The notes below the pieces were generated by a model. It did no database searches and was not told where the DNA came from. It worked only from the letters and a program-made list of their open reading frames with translations. The translations under genes and the position numbers were made by a program. DNA of 64,000 bases, from NCBI GenBank assembly GCA_023078555.1, contig CM041202.1:1360022-1424021 (forward strand). The letters run 5' to 3'. Of this stretch, positions 1 to 12,204 are shown piece by piece; position 1 is the first letter of the stretch, and each line of letters begins with the position of its first letter. The stretch is from Ulva prolifera (taxonomy: Eukaryota > Chlorophyta > Ulvophyceae > Ulvales > Ulvaceae).

Positions 1-1892
1 GCGATCGGTATGCTGGGTGTGAGGCACCCCCGTGACGTCACAGGCACTGCAGCTCGCGATGGAGCTCCTAGGCCGAACACGCGCCGCTACTCAAGTCTGT
101 TACAGAAGAGCCGCGACTCAATTCGATTTCTGTCAGTCTGTGGTGTAGAGTAGCGGTGGACAGATTGACGCTTGTCGCGACTGATGAGCCGCGAGCCCGG
201 GCCGGCCGCGGGACCAAGCTTTGCAATCTGGATGAGCGGCGTCGTACGCGCTGTGCGTGCCAGCTCGTAGCTGTGCGTGCCACGATATCAATATACGCCG
301 CGTCTCACAGTCGCCTCCAGAGCAGCCCTCCACGACCGTTTTATTTGTGGAGGGGTCTCCGATGCCGTCACCTTTGCGTGGCCTTCTGTTTTCACTTTCG
401 AGCGGAGTCTGGAGACCGGCCTGAGCTCTGCTCTTCTGGCAACTCTACGGCCTGTGTTCACTGAGATGTTGCCATCGGCCTGGGAGACAACAAGTATGGC
501 CAGGTGGGTGCGTACGACCACGCGAGCACCCTGAGATCATTGGAAGTCAGCTGACTGGCCATACATGGCGCGTGAAGCCATGCTCCACCTTTGTTCGTGT
601 CGGGGACTTTATGCCGGTCGAAAGCGTCGACGTGTCAGAGCCCCAGGGCTGCGAATCACGATAGATGTAGCCGCTCCAGCAAAGCATTAAGTTTCTCGGG
701 AAGCCGACGCCCATATCCACACTTGTTCATGCTCCCGGCCGGTGGTGGATAATCAGCGCTGGCGCTCCAGGCTACGTCGCGACGCGTTGAAGCGGGTCAC
801 ATCGCGCCGCATGCGGGCGCACGTGACTGCACAGTCTACCATGAGCTTCTACAAAAGGAAGATCATGCATGAGATCCGTGACGCATCTGTCCAAGCTCAG
901 CTGCAACGTGCGCGTCATGTATGCCGCATTTGTGGCCGCCGCCACTGCAGATTCAGTTTTGCACACACGGCAGCGGCTCGAGACGACATTATAAATGCAA
1001 GCGCACGCAGTCCAACGGGATTTCACGCCAGTGTGAACATCTGGATATTCTTGCTACGATACTCCCTAATTTGTCGATTGGGGCGCGCATTGTTTGGAAT
1101 TGAGTTTGATCATGCCAGTGGCCGTGCGCTCCGAGTAGCAAGCGTGAAGGCGACTACGGAAAACCGACGGTTCTGTTTTTTCTTACAGACAGCGGTGCTC
1201 TCCCTCTCCTTGCCATGCTTAGATCGACTCGAAGTTTCCATAGCTTGCCGTGCCGCTGAAACAAGCCCTTCAACGTCGCATCCGCGTCTCGGGCCGGACA
1301 CTTGGTACTGCGCCAATGCACCCTCCAATGTTCCGAGTCGACAAACTGCGGATATACAACAGCGAGTTGGTGATATTTGTCTTCTCTTGTTCCACTCTTT
1401 GATGACTTGAGTTGGTGCAGAAAGAGCCCAGATAGCACGAGTATCTCGTCCGTATCAGGGGTCAGCCGTGTCGACAAACTCGTTCGAACATTGCGATGTC
1501 CATCACAAGGGCAACGTCCGCTGTCCTGAATGCTCTGCCGCTGATATTTGGGAATGTTTTCGGTGCACAGCTGCACCGCACCGCAGATTAAGCCAAGGTT
1601 GACAAAAGCTAGCTGCCAGCTTATCCTGCAGTAGTGGCGACAGCTGCGCCACGTGTATTTTCCACAGCAGTGACTTTCGCGATCCAGATTTTCGTCTTGT
1701 TGTATGCATGGCGCCGTACTGACTTCGCGACGGGTGTCCGTATGTGCTCAGTGCGGGCAGCTGCAGTGGGCGCGCAGGTATGACAGATGCGTTCCGCGGT
1801 GTAAATACATTGCTTCGCAGTCGTGCATCTGGCGGCGCACGCGCAGCCGCAGGTCCACGTGTCCGCTGTGTATACGCTCGTGTGTTGCAGCA
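1..1892. other. No recognisable gene
   Basis: Short overlapping frames occur on both strands, but none shows a recognisable motif, a consistent exon pattern or a signal peptide. I see no tandem repeat or mobile element end here either. The downstream neighbour is a retroelement 3' fragment, so part of this stretch may be older, decayed element sequence. Confidence 0.5.
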
Positions 1893-2134
1893 GCGCTACC
1901 GTGTCAGCAAGGGTCGGGTCGTTGCAGTGGGGCAATGCGGAGATGTATCGAAAGTTGGGGCATGTCATCTTGCGTGAGCAAGGGTTGCGGTACGATGCGG
2001 GCCTGCAGGATGCGGGCCTCCACGGTGCACCACACGTGTGGCCTCGGTCGTGGTGTCACCGTGTGTGTGCGGCTGTTGTTTCGGATGAGATTCTTTTCTG
2101 GCGTTTCCCTTCTCCCGTTTACTTTTTCTGAACA
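1893..2134 (+). mobile_element. 5'-truncated family-1 retroelement 3' end
   Basis: This stretch aligns base by base with the end of the long retrotransposon reading frame at 16638-19841: the region coding LRVLSVSLQRGNADMYRK, then the AGCAAGGGTTGCG segment, then the GTGTGTG tract, GGATGAGATTC and a degenerate CCCGTT(C/T)ACT tail. The frame is broken and the tail lacks the usual TTTTGTAA (it reads TTTTTCTGAAC), so this is an old, dead copy. It is in the same orientation as the intact copy. Confidence 0.75.
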
Positions 2135-2348
2135 GGCCGCACCGCATCTTGCGATGCCGTGCGGCCGGATGGTTGCGCCGTATTGCGCACACCCCGGGCA
2201 CAAAGCTACCATACGTCAGCAGGCGGCGGACGCCGCGAATTCCTAGGCGGTTGTGCATCCATCGCTGCGACCCTGGGCAAAGCAATAGCTATGCATGCGT
2301 GATGACTGAAATTTTCGCGTCGGCAGTTTGCACTGGTGTTGACAGTGG

Positions 2349-2430
2349 TTTACGTGGTACAAAAACAAAGCGAGCAAGGCAGGTAGCAACGCGGGCAAGA
2401 ACAAGGGGAATCGCACACACGCAATTAGCA
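2349..2430 (-). mobile_element. Family-3 retroelement 3' fragment
   Basis: The segment matches the ends at 21077-21160 and 54132-54212 over the run ACAAAG..GGCAGGTAGCA..CGCAAGCAAGAA and the following GGGGAA.CGCACAC. Read on the minus strand it ends in a degenerate form of CTTTGTCCTTGTAA. It is more diverged than the other two copies and I cannot define a target-site duplication. Confidence 0.6.
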
Positions 2431-3086
2431 ACACTTGGTCCAGACGCATAGCTCGCGGACGCTGCGCATGCAGCGGGGGCCACTCTGCGTCTGCGTCCAC
2501 GTGGATGCACCCTGTGCATGACCTATAGCTGCATACGGATATGTACATCAAGTCCAGCCACATCATTGCACAGAACATCATAGACCATATTACAGGAGAG
2601 GTGAACAGGAACAGACAACCACAAACAATATACATGTGTATATATTAAATCTCAGATCTCGAGCTCAGTTGTTGAGCTAACGCTCACTGCATGCATGCCA
2701 TGAATGAATGCCCTGAACGAATCCCGCATTTCGCATCCCGCATTCTGCAGACTTGGCCACCCATGGCCACCCATGGAAGGGGCCAAAACTGCATGTATTC
2801 AGCTGTATCCTTTTGTCAAAACTCCGGATGGTAGGCTTTGTCAGGAATGTAGTGTACACGTGGTCAGAGTGACTGGTCATGCTTTTAGTGGACCACTCAG
2901 GAGGTGGACAGTAAAGTAAATCTAAATTTTCAGAGCCGTATCATATTGGACATTGACAACGGGACCACATATGCCGAAGGAGTATACCACCTGGAAACCC
3001 CCCTCAGACGACCGTACGCATGCAGTGTCCAAATGGATACGGCTATGAAATCATGCATACACTAACTACATACATACATAGGACGG
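2431..3086. other. No gene seen; short tandem repeats and CATA target
   Basis: Nothing coding is supported. There is a 10-bp direct repeat (GGCCACCCAT, around 2755-2776) and, at the right edge (3064-3080), an ACTACATACATACATA tract that matches the sequence following each family-2 retroelement end. Confidence 0.4.
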
Positions 3087-3206
3087 CTGGCATCACCGGC
3101 CGAGCTGTGGTACGTGCTCGTGCCCGGCCTAGTGCCATGACTGCGTGAGTGGATTTGCGTGTGTATTCCTGGCAACGGCTCGCTGCCCGGCCTCTGTCCT
3201 TTGTAA
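3087..3206 (+). mobile_element. Family-2 retroelement end, copy a (5'-truncated)
   Basis: This copy begins at CTGGCATCACCGGCCGAG and ends at CCTTTGTAA, followed by CTACATACATA. It is nearly identical to the last part of copy b (3224-3609), so it is a separate, shorter 5'-truncated insertion of the same element. The preceding bases repeat ACATACATAGGACGG, the sequence also found directly before copy b. Confidence 0.7.
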
Positions 3207-3223
3207 CTACATACATAGGACGG

Positions 3224-3609
3224 GGGTGCTGCAGAGACGCGGGACGTGCAGAAACGCACTGCTTATCGTTTGTACGACCCTGATGCGTATAGTTTCGTGC
3301 CGTTGTCGCATGAGACGCATGGTCGCTTGGGGCGGCCTGCCATGAATCACTTGAATCGGCTGGCGGAGGTTGCGTCTCGGTGTGGTCAGGTGAACCGTGC
3401 TTTGTTTGTGACGAATGCTCTGCGCCGGTTGAGTGTGGTGTTGTGCAAGGGGAATGCTCTTGTGCTCTGTGCGGGGCTTCAATCTTTGGCTGGCATCACC
3501 GGCCGAGCTGTGGTACGTGCTCGTGCCCGGCCTAGTGCCATGACAGCGTGAGTGGATTTGCCTGTGTATTCCTGGCAACGGCTCGCTGCCCGGCCTCTGT
3601 CCTTTGTAA
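3224..3609 (+). mobile_element. Family-2 retroelement end, copy b, with endonuclease C-terminus
   Basis: The reading frame from about 3246 to 3551 codes the C-terminal end of a restriction-like endonuclease retrotransposon protein. The stretch FVPLSHETHGRLGRPAM followed by a helix-rich region and LRRLSVVLCKGNAL is collinear with FVPFAVESCGFMGKAAV..LRVLSVSLQRGNAD in the intact family-1 protein. It stops at TGA and is followed by a short 3' untranslated stretch ending CCTTTGTAACTACATACATA. The upstream domains are missing, as expected for 5' truncation during target-primed reverse transcription. It is a different family from the 16.6-kb element: the 3' untranslated region is unrelated. Confidence 0.75.
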
Positions 3610-3621
3610 CTACATACATAC

Positions 3622-3686
3622 ACCGTGCTTTGTTTGTGACGAATGCTCTGCGCCGGTTGTTTGTGACGAATGCTCGGCGCAGTAAC
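3622..3686 (+). mobile_element. Family-2 retroelement fragment, copy c
   Basis: A third head-to-tail fragment, starting directly in the CATA tail of copy b. It matches the region coding NRALFVTNALRRL in copy b, and the segment TTTGTGACGAATGCTC is present twice within it, so it is rearranged and dead. Confidence 0.6.
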
Positions 3687-3799
3687 ATCAGATTTACTTC
3701 ACTATACACAACCGACCCCTGTGCCTACTGGTAGTTGCGTGCAGGGACCCACTCCAGAGGACCCGCTCGTGGGACTTGGTATCCTTGAGTCATCCAGCC

Positions 3800-6700
3800 A
3801 TGAACCAGGCAAGGATGATGTATCTGCTGGTGGCAGGCGCCATCGGCCTTGCCACTGTCCAGGCACAGCCGGGTAAGGCACACTCTGCCAACTGCTCTTT
3901 TGAACCTCCCCTGAATTTAGGCAGTGGCGTTCGGAAGAGAATATGCATTAGATCATGCGTGCATGTGCCCGCCTCCCTGCCAGGTGCCTGGTGCCTGGTG
4001 CATGTGCAGCAAGTGACCTCCCGCACCGGGCTGGCTCTTCCAATGCTGTGCCTGTTTCAAGAACACACTGCAATGCATGTGGGGAACTGTAAATGGATTC
4101 TGGGTTCTTCACGATGTATGGTGTACTGAGTTCGTCATGCTCTCACCCCTCTGTGTGTTCTGGACCCCAGCGCTTGAGACCCCCGGCGTGCGATCGATGA
4201 TATTTACGCGAGGCTTTGAGCCTCCCTGAGTGAACTGTCAGCTCTCTTGCTCTGAGCCCTCCCTACAGGAAGTCTGCTGCTCTGAGCCTCAAGTGGAGTG
4301 CAGGTGGAGCGTGCAACGGCGTGGTCGGCAGCCTCCTCGATCAATGTGACGTTGACAACAGCTGCTTCAATCTGGAGTCAGGGCAGATGGTGCTCCAGCC
4401 AGGCACACCTCTGGGTGATTGGACGATCGGCATCAAGCAGTGCATCAAGGTGTGCTTCTCCTGACCGACGCCGGCTGTCTGCAGTCGTCGCCGGGTCCCT
4501 GCTCTGCTGGTAGGTCTGACAGGTTTTGGAGGTGCATGTGTTGTGGTCGCTGTGAGCGCTTTCTGCCTGCGCTGGTTGCGGCTGTGCCATGCATATGGGT
4601 GCGTTGGTCAGGGTCGATGGCTGTGTTCATGTGATGCGCGTTGTTTCATAATTAGCAGCGCTGCTGGCCTCGCTGCCTGTATCCGTGTGAAACATCACTG
4701 CTCCGCCTGTAGGGGTCCACGATCTCCTTCATCACCTGGGGTCCGTCTGTAGACGGCAGGTGCGATGTCGATCAAGTCGTCTGCGACAGCAAGCGTGAGA
4801 ACATCACCGCAGGCGACACCTTCGCCAGCGCCACCGTCCCGTACGGCTCATGCACGGGCGAACCAATCTGTGTGTACGTGCACGACGGCCAACTGAGCAA
4901 GGGCAAGGGTGGCGTCCCTGAGTCAGACATCCCTGGCTCGTGCTTCTCGTCAGACAATCAGCTCTGTGCGATGTGTGGGCCCTTCCTAGTCACGGTGCGC
5001 TGCCGCCTGGGGATGTGATCGAGTGGTGCATGCTGGAGGGCAGACTGCCAAGCCACTGGAAACATCGCATGGCCTGCGACGGTCCCGTGCTGCTGCAATC
5101 ATATCACTGGGTCCAGGCTCTCACAGTATATGCACGTATGCCCACGCATCAGTGGCTGTGGGGCTGCATCTCTGGATATGTCCTATCACACCACCAGTTT
5201 GCGGCAGATTAACATATCTGTACAATGTTGAACCTGCTCAGGCCAACGTCCTGCATGTCTGCGCATGTTTTTGGGTACTCGTTGGCACACAATCGTACAG
5301 TATGCTCGCACAAGCGTTGGGCATCGGTGTGTTCAAAGTGGTGGGCGTAACAGCACCACGCTGCTGCAGCCTACGCTTCCCGACAACTCCTTCTGCGACG
5401 ATGGCTTCACCTGCACCGAGGAGACCTGCCAGGGTGGCGTGTGCATGCCGAGCAACATTCCAGATGCCTGTAACGATAACACCACATGCACTGACGACAT
5501 CTGTGTCGCTGGCGGGAATGATCCCACTATCACCGATGCTGGGCCGGCAGGATCAGGTTGCGGCTACAAGGACAATGGTAGCTGCGAGTGCGTTTCGGCG
5601 AATTATGTGGTGGGCACGCATGAGATTCTGGCAAACGCCCTTGCTTTGTCGGATTTGATCTACTATGACTTCCAGCACTATGATGAGCATGTGGATTCAA
5701 TTTGAGTAGCCAGGCCCTGCCAGTGCTAGTCAGCACCACTGACACATGCCCGTCCATGGACATGGTGGACTTGACACCGAGCTCGTACCACAGCCCTACC
5801 CGCAATACCTGCCTTAGAATTCTAATGAATCGAGCCCCATGTTGTGTATGTTGGTATGCATGGTTACATACGTCCTGAGCCCGGAATCATCACGAGGCTC
5901 CATATTTGCATATTTAACATGACTATCGACCAGGTGGCTGTGTGCAGCGATGGTTTCACGTGCACGGCGGACCTGTGCGTGGCTCTTCCGAGCGTCGGCA
6001 CACCCGCTGGCAACCCTGAGCCGGACGCCAACGGCTGCTTCTTTGACAAGGACGGAGGAATTCCCTGCACTGAGCCACGCGAATGCGCCGTGGTCGAGTG
6101 TGTAGCGGACGCCTCGATGACCCCCGGGACCGGCTGTGTGTACACCGAGAAGGACTCGGGGAACTACTGCAAGTGCGTCGTGCCTGCTGTTGCCACTTGT
6201 TGTGCCGCCTTCCGTAAGCATGCATGTTGGCGTGATCATGAGAAGCGTTGCTGCGTATACGATCAGTGGGTGTGCCGCTGCTTTCTCAACCCCTGCACCA
6301 TGCTGCACCTTTGCTGTTGAAGTCCCGTGAGTAGATGTTGCCGTGCACATGTAGTGTCTGCGAAGATCGCAGGACAGCGGCCGTGGGCTGTACACTTTGC
6401 AGGAGGTCAAATCTGCTATGTGCAATGTGCAGAGAGACCTTCACCGACACTACCTGCCTGGTGGACGGCAATAGGCCAACACTGCTATGTGCGCTAGTGT
6501 GTAGCCAGTTCCTGTCGCGTGCGCATCAACTTGCAAGCAACGGGCCATCAACCCCAGGCACGGTGACCCTGCTGTACTTTGCGATCCCCCATACGTTTCG
6601 GCTGTGCTGCCTGGTTACACACAGACGCTAACTACTGCTCGAGTAGCACTATGCATCCCGAACTCGAGTCGTCATTTGACAATCAAATCTCTTGAAATTG

Positions 6701-9700
6701 ACAGTATTAGCTCAATTGCAACACCGTCCTCTGGCGGTGTTCGGTCCTCATCTTTGTGAAGCGGTTGCGCAGGAACAAGTATGGTGCATGCGCACAGGCA
6801 GTGTGTGTCGACGCCGGCGCGCCTGGGTATGGAGAGGAGACAATCGGGGATGATGGCTGCAGCATTGACCCTGCTGCTGATGCATTCTGTGATGATGCAA
6901 AAACTTGCACAGAGGATATCTGCTTGGCTGGCAGGACAGCTTTGAGTCTTGGAATCAATGACATGGATGTGAAAGCCAATGGCTGTGGGTACAAGACGAC
7001 GCCAGACGCGTGCAAGTGCGCCCCCCTCATCTGCGCTGAGCTGCTGTGCCATACGAGCCATGACTGTCGGCTTGAATCGGCGTCCCCTCCCAATTGTAAG
7101 GCCATCTGAACGTAAGTGTGCCACCGCCAGCAACCTGCTTTGATATGGACCAGCAGGCAACACAACTTCCACAGCCTCTTGTCCTTGCATCACAGCCATG
7201 AAATTGCTTACGCACGCCACCAGCGTATATATCTCAATGCTTTCTGCATCCGCCAGGTGCTGATCATTATTGACAGTCTAAATTCGAAATACGTAAATCT
7301 GAATACGTACGTAAATATGTAAATCTGAATTCACTGATCAATCTTGTGATCATTTTGAGTGGCAGCTGTGCAATTCGGGCTTTGAGCACGCCCAATGCAT
7401 CGAGGCTGTGTTTGTCCTTGCAGTGACGGCTTCTCATGCTCTGATGACCTGTGTGTTGCGCTGCCCAGCGTGGCAGCCACTGCGCCAGCCGGCGCAGCAG
7501 GCGGTGAGACCACCGGCTGCTTCATCAACAAGGTGGACACAAAATGTAATACACCAAACTGCGCGACCGCAGTGTGTGTTGCTGCCATGCCTTTTGTTGG
7601 CGACGGCTGCGAGTATACAGAGAAAGAAAATTTCTGCAAGTGTGGCTCTCTTCCAAGCACATGAGTCGTGTGACATGTCCATTCAACATCCACCGGGCCC
7701 GTCTTCGAATGCTGTGTTCCCCGACATGTCGTGCTGAGGATGTGCACTTCGTTGTACATCCGAGGCAGGCGGAGCGTTGTTTCTTTAGTTTGATGACCCA
7801 CCATTGTGCCTCTGCTGCTGCATTCAGCTATGGGGACCATGTGTTCTCAGCCCATACAGTTTCCCAACTGCACACCCCACGAAGAAGCCTCTGCGGCTAC
7901 CCGACTTGGTGACCTTGACTCCAACTTTAAGATGTCTGCAGGGCTAATTACGGTGGGTGTGTCAATCCAGTTTGTGCCGCCGCCGACGGCATAATGTACA
8001 CAGACGGCGCCGTCGACTTTGATGGGTGTAACATCCCAACAGAAACGACTGCAAATGAGGCATGTGTTGAACCTCTAGTACCGGATCTCGACTGCGGATC
8101 GTACCAATGCGATCGTACGCCTGGCGTGACTGGCACCGGTTGTGATGTGAATGCCGGACCTGACTTCAATGCGGGCTGCGACGACGGCAAAGCCTGCCAG
8201 ACTCCCACCTGCAGTGCGACGGGAGTGTGCTCGTACCCACCGAACCCAGATTTTTGCCCGTGCGCTCCTCATGCCGTGTGTCCTCCTGCTCTGCGACTGG
8301 GGCCTCGTGATGCAACGCCGTATGCTGCATGCATACATCCCTACAAGGCCACCTGCTACGCTGTCTTCCATGGTGCATGCATGCACATCACTTGATGGAA
8401 GGCTCTTTAGACCTGGAGGAGAGGGCGCACTGCACAGCGCAGGGAGCTCAGAGGAGCCAGCAACCTGTGAGCTTTAACCCTTTGTGGACATGCACATGCA
8501 TGCGCCATCACATGCATGTAGTCTCGTGAGTTCAATGTGACACCGCTTTGCAGTGCCAAGTACAATGAATGTGCCAACCCGGCCTGTGACCCGACGGGCG
8601 TTTCGCCAGATCCCGATGGCTGCACCATCGACCCCGCTACAACAGCAAACGCGTACTGCACACCTGCCGACCTTCAGTGTGGAGATGCTGCGTGTGACAT
8701 CAGCCCCCTGGCCCAGCCAGGCACAGGGACTGGACCACTTGGCGATGGGTGCTCGCTGACCCCGGACTCCAACGACTGTGACGACGGCAAAGCCTGCCAG
8801 ACTCCCACCTGCAGTGTGACGGGAGTGTGCTCGTACCCAACGAACCCAGATTTTTGCCCGTGCGCTCCTCATGCCGTGTGTCCTCCTGCTCTGCGACTGG
8901 GGCCTCGTGATGCAACGCCGTATGCTGCATGCATACATCCCTACAAGGCCACCTGCTACGCTGTCTTCCATGGTGCATGCATGCACATCACTTGATGGAA
9001 GGCTCTTTTGACCTGGAGGAGGGGGCGCACTGCACAGCGCAGGGAGCTCAGAGGAGCCAGCAACCTGTGAGCTTTAACCCTTCGTGGACATGCACATGCA
9101 TGCGCCATCACATGCATGTAGTCTCGTGAGTTCAATGTGACACCGCTTTGCAGTGCCAAGTACAATGCATGTGCCAACCCGGCCTGTGACCCGGCGGGCT
9201 TTTCGCCAGATCTCGATGGCTGCACCATCGACCCCGCTACAACAGCAAACGCGTACTGCACACCTGCCGACCTTCAGTGTGGAGATGCTGCGTGTGATAT
9301 CAGCCTGGTAGCTATGCTGTTGCAAAGTGGGGCACAGACTCTGCCCCTGAAAGGCAAACACGTGAACATGCTGACACCGACCTGTGCTGCTGCAGCGCGA
9401 ACAATCCCTTTGGCGCATGCGTGACATCAGTGTGTGCTCCCGGGACAGCAAATGTTGACGACAACGGCTGTGCTCCTGGCGATGAGGTGCTGAATGCATG
9501 TGGTCTTGCCAATGGTGAGGACTGTGGAAGTTCCACGTGCGATACAGCCACAGGCAACTGCGAGAAGAGCAGTGTAGAGGTGGGAGCGCAGTGCTCCGGT
9601 TGCGACGTGTGTGAAGAAAACGTCTGCACAAGTGCGTCCTAAACATCCGCTACCTCGGCATCGTGCACACTGCCAGCCTCGTCACCTCATTAACTTTTGT

Positions 9701-12204
9701 GCCTTACACACGACCTCTGTTTGAACAGAGATCGCTGTTGTCATCAGAGTCTCTGCAGAAACTGATCCGTCCCGCATATGCATGGCTGTGCATTCCAAAG
9801 CCTCACTACTCTGTTGCAGGCTCTTGCGATCCGAGTTTGTGCCAGACATGCAACTTCAACGTCGACCCTCCTCAGTGCGAAGGTGTGCCCCCTCCTCACA
9901 CTCGGTCCCAACGCTGTCGTCGATGCTGGCAGCCGGTGGTGGTGGAGTCACTGGGCCTGCTCGTCTTAGAAGCAGCGTCGCAGCTGGCCGTGCATGTGAA
10001 TGCCTGAAGCACTGTTACAGCAGTAACAGCTGACGTTTCGGGAACGTTTGTCCATCATGGCGTGACCAGCCTGTTCAGAGCCTTCACTCATGCGCTGCTG
10101 GCACAGCAATGCAGTAGAACCATCGTGCACGGCATACATATGAAGGATTGTCATCTTTTTACCTTTTGACAGTGTGGCTACCGGCTTTTACCCATCTGAG
10201 GCACAAAGCAGAAGATCTTTAGCAGCCTGTTTCTTCTGGGGGAGACTGCGAACTGATTCTTGCACATTAACTGGTCACAGAATCGCCATCAAGCCATTGA
10301 ACTCCGGTCCTTGTGCCCACATGTGCAGATCCTGAATTTCCACACATCAGTACATCACTCCTGCGTGTGAAAAGCAGCTTTGTAATCCTCAAGATATGAT
10401 GATGGTTGTACGACTCTGCAAAGCGGTGCCCAGCAGTGTTGCTAGGTCATGATCCCGGAGCATGCGATGCCTGTTCATGTACATCCAAGCTGACAGATAC
10501 AAGCTCTCACTCACAAATGGCAGGACCGTTTGCAGCTATCGACCCGGTGCCAGCAGAATGCCAAGTTGGACCACCTGTGTGCCCTTCAGCATGCAGTAGC
10601 TGCCAGACATGTAAGACGATCAACGGGCAGCCGACTTGCGTCGGTGCGCTCCCCGCAATTACATATCCTTTCTGTTTCTGACTTCGTACGTTTTTTACAT
10701 CGGCATGTACCCGCTGTTGCCAATGCCATCTGCAACCCCTGAGTCCCCCATCTATACTCATGTGTCGGGGTTGAGATGGCCCAACCACCACCTGCATCCT
10801 CCATCTAGATAGCTATGAGGATTTCGAATTCTCAAGTCTAGGAGAATTGAGTTTCTCCCAATGTGCAGGGTCCCTGTACATAGAGTACCTATATATATGG
10901 GATCCTGTGCAGTGTTTGGATCGGGTCACTTCCTTTGCAGTGCCACGTAGAAGCCCGTGCGGGGTCCTTGTCCTGTGCGTGCATGGCAGCTGATGAGGCG
11001 TCTTAAGATATATACAGTTTGATAGTGTGATGCTGCTGGTGTGGCCTTTGTCCAGTCTTCAGGCATGCCCCTGGATGGTATATGACAACGTTGGCTTCGT
11101 AGTCCGTGTGCTGGGCATGCACTGTAGCACACACATGTTGTTTGTGCATGCATATGATCATCTTCGGAATATCGGGGCTCTCGTCCAGTGAGTCTCCAAT
11201 CCTGTGCCCTGGTGTGGGCTGCATCTACATACTTGTGTGTGTGTTTGTTTTGGGCTGGTGTTCGCAGCTCTGGCCAGAGCTGCAACCACCTGACAGGTGC
11301 TGCCTAGCTTGCAAACAGTGTCCGATTTGCAGACGACACGTATGATATGATCTGCTACAAGTGCGGGACAGACATCACATGTGCGATCGATGCTCCCGAT
11401 GGCATAGACACTGCCGCGATCCAGGCCCAATTCTCAACAGACTGCACAGCGGCTGGCGGCTCTACATGCCACAACCAGAAGTGCACTACAGCAAACCTCT
11501 TCATTTACGAGTCGTCATGCTTCCCTAATCCCGGCGATCCTGGTACACTTGGTGCGCTCTGTTGAATCTCTCCGTATTGTAGGTGCACACTATGAATTTG
11601 TTGCTCAAAGATGCAGACTGCGCAATGAAATAACCAAAGACGGGTTCGTGAATGTGAAGTGCGCACTTGGTTGCAGGTGGGGTTTGTCCTTGCATCAAGC
11701 AAGCGGTGTCCAACTATGGGGGCTACAGAGTATGCACCCACTTCAACCCCTGTTCAGCTTTGTCAACACATTTTGGCTGTGTCCTGTATGCATACACTAT
11801 GAAGTGCTCGTTGTTACCTCAGGCACTGTGCGATGCTTCTGCTCGCACGCTGACAACAAGAGCATGCGGTTGAAGTGACACATGAAGTGAACGACACAAT
11901 AGAAGCGGCATGTCTTGAACTTGTATGTGTGTGTGCACACTCTGTTGTTGCAACACTTGTTCACCCATCCAGGCACGCAGTGCAACACTCGCGGTGAAGG
12001 CATAAGATACGCATGCTTGTGCAGGTCACGATTGGTGGTGCCACGTGCAGCACCGTCTCCATCACTTGTGACAATTCTTTGACAATCAAGTGTGAGGCGG
12101 GGCAGCTTGGCTGCCCACCAGCAAATGTCTTTGGTGCTAGTGGAACATGCCCGGCTCCGGCTGTAGGTGTCGCTGAATGTGGCGCAGGGGTCATGATCCC
12201 TTAG
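3800..12204 (+). CDS. Gene A: secreted modular cysteine-rich protein, 15 exons, 961 aa
   Basis: Function unknown; the product should be secreted. Exons: 3800-3872, 4304-4449, 4713-4994, 5370-5587, 5948-6172, 6773-7015, 7424-7639, 7942-8259, 8554-8859, 9396-9631, 9820-9882, 10536-10643, 11333-11551, 11677-11729, 12025-12204. All phases agree and the joined frame is open to TAG. Exon 1 codes a signal peptide (MNQARMMYLLVAGAIGLATV..QA). Exons 2-3 (residues about 25-167) form the domain shared by all four genes (CDVDNSCFNLESG, then CTGEPICVY and GPFLVT). Exons 4-10 (about 168-754) are seven cysteine-rich modules; several contain C-D-D/G-x-x-C-T-x-D/E-x-C, resembling CTDC-type repeats. Exons 11-12 are small CxxC modules. 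The last three exons code CYKCGTDITC, CPC...SNYGGY and VTIGGATC. Nine of 14 donors are GTGCG. The start was chosen by homology with gene B. An extra acceptor-bearing exon at 9154 is excluded because it lacks a usable donor. Exon edges come from homology and phase, not transcripts. Confidence 0.85.
8180..9301 (+). repeat. 600-bp tandem duplication across exons 8-10 of gene A
   Basis: Positions 8180-8701 and 8780-9301 are nearly identical, offset by exactly 600 bases and separated by 78 unique bases. Each copy holds the C-terminal half of one module exon (from DDGKACQTPTC), a whole intron, and the N-terminal half of the next module exon (AKYN(E/A)CANPAC..GDAACDIS). The boundaries fall inside exons, so exon 9 is a chimera. 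This is the signature of unequal crossing over between neighbouring homologous exons rather than retroposition. Confidence 0.9.
9154..9307 (+). pseudogene. Truncated exon 10 of gene A
   Basis: The acceptor (CTTTGCAG) and the first half of a module exon are intact, nearly identical to exon 9, but homology ends after GDAACDIS. The only nearby GT (GTAGCT after 9307) would leave phase 0, whereas the next exon (9396) needs phase 2. Skipping this exon from 8859 to 9396 keeps the frame. It is therefore read as a dead or skipped exon left by the 600-bp duplication and a following deletion. Confidence 0.65.

Noticed and set aside
742-1410. 222-codon plus-strand frame near the window start
   Set aside because: No motif, overlapping frames on both strands of similar length, and no exon pattern; chance in a low-stop region.
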